Source: Proteiniclasticum sediminis
GTDB taxonomy: Bacteria > Bacillota > Clostridia > Clostridiales > Clostridiaceae
Assembly (NCBI RefSeq): GCF_018128025.1
Contig: NZ_JAGSCS010000002.1
Span: 248,001 to 312,000, forward strand
DNA length: 64,000 bases
Reading direction: 5' to 3'
How positions within the stretch are numbered: the stretch's first letter is position 1; each line of letters begins with the position of its first letter. Positions 59,856-64,000 of the stretch are shown here, piece by piece. The notes beneath the pieces were generated by a model. That model was not told the DNA's origin and ran no database searches. It worked only from the letters and a program-made list of their open reading frames with translations. The translations under genes and the position numbers were made by a program.

Positions 59856-61280
59856 TTATTTTGTGACCACATAGAGATGGCCGCTTTGGGCAGATTTGGT
59901 GCGGTTTAGCGGATGTCCGGAGGAAAGGAGGGTCTGGAGACGGGTAAGAATCTCCCCGCTGATCTCCTCGCCGGGAAGGATTAAGGGTACTCCGGGGGGA
60001 TAGGGAATGATCCGCTCCGCACAGATGCGGCCTTCTGCCTGGGAAAAGGGAACTTCCTCTGCGGGAAGAAACAGGACCTCTTCTTCGGGAAGGACCCGCA
60101 AAGGAAGCGTCAGCACCAAAGGAGAGGTTTCTGCGAGGAGCGAAAACTCCTCGGCAGCGGAAGGAAGGCTTTTCAGCGCAGCTTCCAGGGCATCCCAGCT
60201 TTCCGGGGCATCGAAGGCACTGAGGAGAAACACCAGATTCTGGCCTTCACTCATCTCCGCCTGGATGTGGTGGACCCGGCGCAGCCAGGCATCCACCTGT
60301 GCACCGTGAAAAGGCGTGCGAAGGATGAGGCGCGTGGGATCCAGGGCTTTTCCGTCCATGACCTGTAGACCCGGGACTTCCCGAAGGGCCGCCTTTAGGG
60401 CGTCCAGTCGAAGGATCAGGGCTTCGATTCGTGCTTCCCCCTGGGTCTCCATGAGGTGGCGGGCCATCTCCATGGAGGCCAGGAGGGTGTAGGAAGGGCT
60501 GGTGGTCTGGAAGATCCGGAGCCAGTGCCGGACCCGTTCCCGCTGAAGGGGCGAGAGATCTGCGCTTAAGTTCAGCACCGCCCCCTGGGTGAGGCAGGGG
60601 AGGGTTTTATGGAAGCTCACGGCAGAGGCATGGGCTCCCTGGGCCATGGCGCTTTTCGGCAGAAGAGGCGAGAAGGGGAAATGGGCGCCGTGGGCTTCAT
60701 CCACCAGAAGAAGCATGCCCTGTTCCCGGACAAAGGCGGAAATGGCCTGAAGATCCGTCACGGTGCCGTAGTAGGAAGGGGAGGTGAGGATCACTCCCTT
60801 GGCTTCGGGGTGCTCGGCATAAGCCTGGATGACGGTTTTAGGCGAAACACCCGTGGGGAGAAGAAAGGTGGGATCCACCTCCGGCAGGAGGTACTGGGGC
60901 GTAAGCCTGGCCATGGCCAGGGCGTTGTAGACGCTCTGGTGACAGTTTCGCTGGACGAGAACCACATCCCCCGGCTGAAAGAGGCCGTGGATCATGGCAT
61001 AGTTCACCGCCGTGCTGCCGTTGACGCAGTAGTGGCTTTCTCCAGCGCCCAGGGCTTTCGTCAGGAGAACTTCCGATTCTTTCAGGATTCCTTCGGCATG
61101 ATGCAGATTATCCGTGCCGGGGACCTCCGTCACATCATAGGCATAGAGCCGCTCCCGAAGGAAGCGAAGCTCTGGGAGAGCCTCTTCGTTCCGATGGCCC
61201 GGCATATGGAATCGCCGGTTATTTTCTTCGGTATAGCATTCGAGTCCCCCAATGAGGGGGACTCGGTTCCAGGGCATCAC
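59856..61280 (-). CDS. Orn/Lys/Arg decarboxylase-family PLP enzyme
   Basis: This 474-residue enzyme is PLP-dependent with fold type I. FHMPGHR (24-30), TEVPGTDNLHHAEG and VNGSTAVNYA are the family's opening blocks. VDEAHGAH (193-200) holds the Asp that binds the PLP ring, and K225 in SFHKTLP is the PLP lysine. It belongs to the short clostridial group related to arginine/lysine decarboxylases. The substrate is not certain. Its ATG overlaps the stop of the SCIFF maturase gene by four bases (61277-61280), which implies coupled translation. A link to SCIFF peptide action is an inference from that coupling alone. Confidence 0.87.
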   Translation of the reverse strand: MMPWNRVPLIGGLECYTEENNRRFHMPGHRNEEALPELRFLRERLYAYDVTEVPGTDNLHHAEGILKESEVLLTKALGAGESHYCVNGSTAVNYAMIHGLFQPGDVVLVQRNCHQSVYNALAMARLTPQYLLPEVDPTFLLPTGVSPKTVIQAYAEHPEAKGVILTSPSYYGTVTDLQAISAFVREQGMLLLVDEAHGAHFPFSPLLPKSAMAQGAHASAVSFHKTLPCLTQGAVLNLSADLSPLQRERVRHWLRIFQTTSPSYTLLASMEMARHLMETQGEARIEALILRLDALKAALREVPGLQVMDGKALDPTRLILRTPFHGAQVDAWLRRVHHIQAEMSEGQNLVFLLSAFDAPESWDALEAALKSLPSAAEEFSLLAETSPLVLTLPLRVLPEEEVLFLPAEEVPFSQAEGRICAERIIPYPPGVPLILPGEEISGEILTRLQTLLSSGHPLNRTKSAQSGHLYVVTK

Positions 61281-62701
61281 AGGAAGAGAACCTTCTCGTC
61301 CTGGGCGCTTTCCTGTTCTTCCGCTTCCGCGGCCGCCAGCATGCGCTTAGCTTCAATCATGATGGAGCACTCCAGCCGTTTGCGCTGCATCTCGCATCCG
61401 AGCTTGTAGGGCTTATGGATATCCCCGTTAAAGTTCAGGGCGTTGGCATGACAGCCGCCGGAACAGTAGAATTTGGAGAAGCAGGTCTTGCAGTCCTCCT
61501 TGGTATAGATGTGGGCATCTCGGAAGGTGGCCCGCATCTCTTCCGGCAGGGTCAGATTTTCAGTGAGGATGTTGCCCATCTTGTAGGCGTCATTGCCCAC
61601 AAACTGATGGCAGGGGTAGATGTCGCCTTCCGGCGTGATGCACAGATACTCCGTGCCGGCGCCGCAGCCTGTGATGCGCTTGATGACGCAGGGACCCTGG
61701 GAGAGATCCACCATGAAGTGGAAGAAGGTGAAGGGATCGCCGTTGACCTTCATGTCGGCATATTCCACGGCCAGCTTTTCGTACTCGGCCAGGATCTGGG
61801 GAAGATCCTCTTCCTTGATGGCATAGGGGTTCTCGTCGGCGGAGACCACGGGTTCCATGGAGGTATGGACAAAGCCCAGATCTTTAAAGTGCTTCACGTC
61901 CTCGGAGAAATCCAGGGCGTTCCGGGTGAAGGTTCCCCGCAGGTGGTAGCTCTTGTTGCCGCGGCGTTCCACCAGTTTCTTGAATTTCGGAACGATGACA
62001 TCATAGCTTCCACCATCCAAAAGGGTGAGGCGCATGTCGTCATTGACCTTTTTGCGGCCGTCCAGAGAAAGGACCGCATTATGCATATGCTCGTTGATGA
62101 AGTCAATCTTCTTGTCGTCCAAAAGAACGCCATTGGTGGTGATGGTGAAGCGGAAATTCTTGTTGTACTTGGCCCCCAGCTCATCCCCGTAAAGGACCAG
62201 GGCCTTCACCACGTCAAAGTTCATGAGGGGCTCGCCGCCAAAGAAGTCCACTTCGAGGTTCTTGCGGCTTCCGCTGTTTAGCGCCAGATACTCCAGGGAT
62301 TTCTTGCCCACTTCCAGGGACATGAGGGCTTTGGCGCCGCCAAAGTCGCCCTGGGAGGCGAAGCAGTACTTGCACTTCAGGTTGCAGTCATGGGCGATGT
62401 TGAGGCAAAGAGCCTTCACCACCGGCTTGCGGTTCTTGAAGACCTCCAGGTCCTGATAGGTGTCCTCAGTATAGAGGAGTCCCTCGGCCACTAAAGTGTT
62501 GACTTCCTCCAGGGAAGCCTTGAGCTCCTCCAGGCTGTGCTGGGGAAGGCGCAGATAGAGCTCTGCCTCATCCAGATTGCCCTTCCGGTATTCGTCATAG
62601 TGGTCTAAAAGGTCAAAGGTCACCTCATCGATGACATGGACGGAACCGCCATTAATGTCCATGGCTATGCGGATCCCGTTCAGCATATATTTATGAATCA
62701 A
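61277..62701 (-). CDS. scfB: SCIFF peptide radical SAM maturase
   Basis: This 474-residue radical SAM enzyme forms thioether links in the six-cysteine SCIFF peptide. An N-terminal peptide-binding (RRE-like) part covers residues about 1-85. The radical SAM cluster cysteines are C106, C110 and C113 (CNLKCKYC). GGEPLMNF lies near residue 154. A C-terminal SPASM domain has CGAGTEYLCITPEGDIYPC and further cysteines that bind two auxiliary clusters. The start is a TTG after AAGGAGG. The sequence MIHKYMLNGIRIAMD fits the family's N-terminus. It lies just after the scfA gene on the minus strand. Confidence 0.95.
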   Translation of the reverse strand: MIHKYMLNGIRIAMDINGGSVHVIDEVTFDLLDHYDEYRKGNLDEAELYLRLPQHSLEELKASLEEVNTLVAEGLLYTEDTYQDLEVFKNRKPVVKALCLNIAHDCNLKCKYCFASQGDFGGAKALMSLEVGKKSLEYLALNSGSRKNLEVDFFGGEPLMNFDVVKALVLYGDELGAKYNKNFRFTITTNGVLLDDKKIDFINEHMHNAVLSLDGRKKVNDDMRLTLLDGGSYDVIVPKFKKLVERRGNKSYHLRGTFTRNALDFSEDVKHFKDLGFVHTSMEPVVSADENPYAIKEEDLPQILAEYEKLAVEYADMKVNGDPFTFFHFMVDLSQGPCVIKRITGCGAGTEYLCITPEGDIYPCHQFVGNDAYKMGNILTENLTLPEEMRATFRDAHIYTKEDCKTCFSKFYCSGGCHANALNFNGDIHKPYKLGCEMQRKRLECSIMIEAKRMLAAAEAEEQESAQDEKVLFL

Positions 62702-62759
62702 CGTTTTTTCCTCCTTTGGGGTAAATGTCGCTAAAATTTTTGGAAATCATCAGAAAAGA

Positions 62760-62787
62760 AAAGGGAGTGATTGTCATCATTCCCTTT
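62760..62787 (-). terminator. hairpin between scfA and scfB, probable attenuator
   Basis: AAAGGGAGTGA (62760-62770) pairs with TCATTCCCTTT (62777-62787) except for one position. Read on the minus strand it is followed by C/T-rich TTCTTTTCTG. It would let the peptide message exceed that of the maturase. Confidence 0.7.
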
Positions 62788-62801
62788 ACCGCGCTGATTA
62801 G

Positions 62802-62951
62802 TTATCTGTCAGCATTTTCACATTCCTGATTGGCTACAGTACATGAAGTTTTGCAGGCTGACTGACAGGATGTCTGGCATTCGCCGCAGCCACCCTTGGC
62901 AGCGCTTTTCTTTAGAGTGCTCTTCGTTAGGGTCTTGATGTGCTTTGTCAT
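62802..62951 (-). CDS. scfA: SCIFF ranthipeptide precursor (six cysteines in forty-five)
   Basis: This peptide of 49 residues has a lysine-rich leader (MTKHIKTLTKSTLKKSAAKGG) and a core with six cysteines, C22, C25, C29, C33, C37 and C44 (CGECQTSCQSACKTSC followed by TVANQEC). This is the SCIFF family pattern, which is nearly universal in Clostridia. ScfB joins cysteines to nearby residues by thioether bonds. SCIFF peptides have been linked to cell-cell signalling in clostridia. AGAGGAGG lies about eight bases before the ATG on the minus strand. Confidence 0.95.
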   Translation of the reverse strand: MTKHIKTLTKSTLKKSAAKGGCGECQTSCQSACKTSCTVANQECENADR

Positions 62952-62983
62952 GATGAAAACCTCCTCTAATTATTAGCGATAAT

Positions 62984-62992
62984 ATTATAACA
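62984..62992 (-). promoter_or_regulatory. extended -10 promoter of the SCIFF operon
   Basis: On the minus strand, TGTTATAAT carries a perfect TATAAT (62984-62989) with an extended TG. The -35 region is poor, so an activator may be needed. The leader before scfA is about 25 bases. Confidence 0.55.
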
Positions 62993-63094
62993 TGAGTAGG
63001 GGGATATAGTGAGGTTTTCTTCGAAAATTTAAAGATTTGCGTACTGGGTTTGGGGGAACCGGGAATTTTCGCCCTTTACTTTTTCGAGGGCTTC

Positions 63095-63123
63095 TTGTTG
63101 AAATCTAGCCCTTGTACTATGAT
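63095..63123 (+). promoter_or_regulatory. candidate promoter of the SGNH hydrolase gene
   Basis: TTGTTG (63095-63100) and TATGAT (63118-63123) are spaced by 17 bases. Transcription from here would exclude the in-frame start at 63050. Confidence 0.5.
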
Positions 63124-63184
63124 GAAAGGGACAAAAGAACCCATTTTCGGTAAAGACGGAAAGACAGATGCAGGAGGAGAAATC

Positions 63185-63853
63185 GTGGAAAAAAGGATAT
63201 TGTGCTTTGGTGATTCCAATACTTGGGGCTTTGACGCCCAGTCGGGGGACCGCTTTCCCCGCACCCTTCGCTGGACCGGGCGGCTTCAGGCAGCTCTCGG
63301 CGAGGATGTGGTGGTCATTGAGGAAGGGCTCAACGGCCGGACCGCCGTCTGTGAGGATCCCCTGAAGGAGGGGCTCAAGGGGCTGGACTATTTCATGCCC
63401 TGTCTTCAGAGCCATAAACCGTTGGATCTGGTCATCATCATGCTGGGGACCAATGACTGTAAAGCCCGGTTTTCCCTCAATGAGGAGCATATGGCCCTGA
63501 GTATTCTTCGGTTGGCCATGAAGAGCAAAAATTCCGCAGCAGGCCCCAAGGGCAGCGATCCTGCAGTTCTTCTGGTGACCCCTCCGCCAATTTTGCCCGG
63601 TTATGAATCCACGCCTACACTCATGACCCTGGGGGCCGGAGCCCGGGAAAAGACGCTGAATCTGCCCGCCAGGCTGGAGCCCTATGCCCGGATGAACGGG
63701 TTTTCTTTCCTGGAATCTGGAAAAACTGTTGCCATGGGCAAGGCCGACAACATGCATCTGGATGAAAAGGGCCATGCCGATATGGCCCGGACCATGGAGG
63801 AGGCTGTCCGGGAGATTTTAGGCCTGACGAAGGGAGGAAAGACCCTTGAGTGA
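63185..63853 (+). CDS. SGNH/GDSL-family hydrolase
   Basis: This 222-residue hydrolase has the four SGNH blocks: FGDSNTWG near residue 9 (catalytic Ser), GLNGRT, LGTNDCK, and DNMHLDEKGH (catalytic Asp and His). It is an esterase or lipase of the arylesterase-like group. There is no export signal, so it is cytoplasmic. The start is a GTG after GGAGGAG. It overlaps the IclR gene by eight bases, so the regulator may control this unit. Confidence 0.87.
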   Translation: MEKRILCFGDSNTWGFDAQSGDRFPRTLRWTGRLQAALGEDVVVIEEGLNGRTAVCEDPLKEGLKGLDYFMPCLQSHKPLDLVIIMLGTNDCKARFSLNEEHMALSILRLAMKSKNSAAGPKGSDPAVLLVTPPPILPGYESTPTLMTLGAGAREKTLNLPARLEPYARMNGFSFLESGKTVAMGKADNMHLDEKGHADMARTMEEAVREILGLTKGGKTLE

Positions 63854-64000
63854 TACCGTACAATCCATTGACCGGGCTTTCCGGATCCTGGAGCTTCTCT
63901 CGGAAAACCCTGACGGACTGGGCCTTCTGGAGATCAGCCACCGCACGGGGCTGACGAAAAGCACCGTCCACCGGCTTCTCATGACGTTGCAGGAAAACGG
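63846..64000 (+). CDS. IclR-family transcriptional regulator, 5' part
   Basis: The frame is open from a TTG at 63846 to the window end (51 complete codons). The residues VQSIDRAFRILELLSENPDGLGLLEIS, then TGLTKSTVHRLLMTLQ, form the winged helix of IclR proteins. GGAGG lies eight bases upstream. The effector-binding half is beyond the window. Confidence 0.88.
   Translation, partial: MSDTVQSIDRAFRILELLSENPDGLGLLEISHRTGLTKSTVHRLLMTLQEN

Noticed and set aside
1-64000. CRISPR arrays, rRNA, tRNA, phage structural genes or integrase
   Set aside because: Read through on both strands; no spaced direct repeats, cloverleaf with conserved TTCRA loop, or phage or integrase proteins were seen.

Overview
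The window looks like a chromosomal segment of an anaerobic, monoderm Clostridia (Bacillota). The evidence is a SCIFF peptide with its radical SAM maturase, a hybrid-cluster protein, a fatty-acid operon that uses FabK, Tad pilus loci without an outer-membrane secretin, strong AGGAGG ribosome binding sites with several TTG/GTG starts, and sigma-A type promoters. No rRNA, tRNA, CRISPR array or complete insertion sequence was seen. Most genes are moderately G+C rich by eye. The second Tad locus (about 14.2-22.3 kb) and the O-antigen-ligase-like gene at 25.6-26.9 kb are clearly more A+T rich.

Layout. 0-3 kb: the tail of a membrane protein, then a copper operon (copA, copZ, csoR) with two G/C dyads at its promoter. 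3.2-5.7 kb: an unknown 140-aa protein, an M29 aminopeptidase (minus strand) and an HD-domain hydrolase. 6.1-13.8 kb: Tad locus 1 (flp, tadV, tadE, tadG-like, cpaB, cpaE, cpaF, tadB, tadC). 14.2-24.7 kb: Tad locus 2, a paralogous set in the same order with a second small pilin and ending in a large membrane-anchored von Willebrand A protein. 24.7-32.1 kb: DUF192, flavodoxin-like, O-antigen-ligase-like, Hcp, DUF1905, APH-fold kinase and a lipoprotein class B penicillin-binding protein. 32.1-32.9 kb: a gene-poor stretch with a nested inverted repeat. 32.9-41.7 kb: a processive GT2 glycosyltransferase, a PadR/HAAS pair, small membrane proteins, a CAP lipoprotein, a metallophosphoesterase, a MerR/TipA regulator, DUF454, and a second O-antigen-ligase-like protein.

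41.9-50.95 kb: a complete type II fatty-acid operon, fabH-acpP-fabK-fabD-fabG-fabF-accB-fabZ-accC-accD-accA, behind a promoter overlapped by a FabT-like palindrome. 51-54 kb (minus strand): a RocB-like M20 peptidase and a DUF4349 membrane protein. 54.1-59.8 kb: one 1903-aa protein joining a transglutaminase-like domain, an SF1 helicase and a Vsr-like nuclease, a candidate phage-defence protein. 59.9-62.95 kb (minus strand): the SCIFF precursor (49 aa, six Cys), its maturase, and a translationally coupled PLP decarboxylase. 63.2-64 kb: an SGNH hydrolase overlapping the start of an IclR regulator cut by the window end.

The points most worth follow-up are the tandem Tad loci of different base composition (with terminators placed directly after each main pilin and a VWA protein at the end), the single-protein transglutaminase-helicase-nuclease, the SCIFF operon coupled to a decarboxylase, and the unexplained structured stretch at 32.15-32.26 kb.
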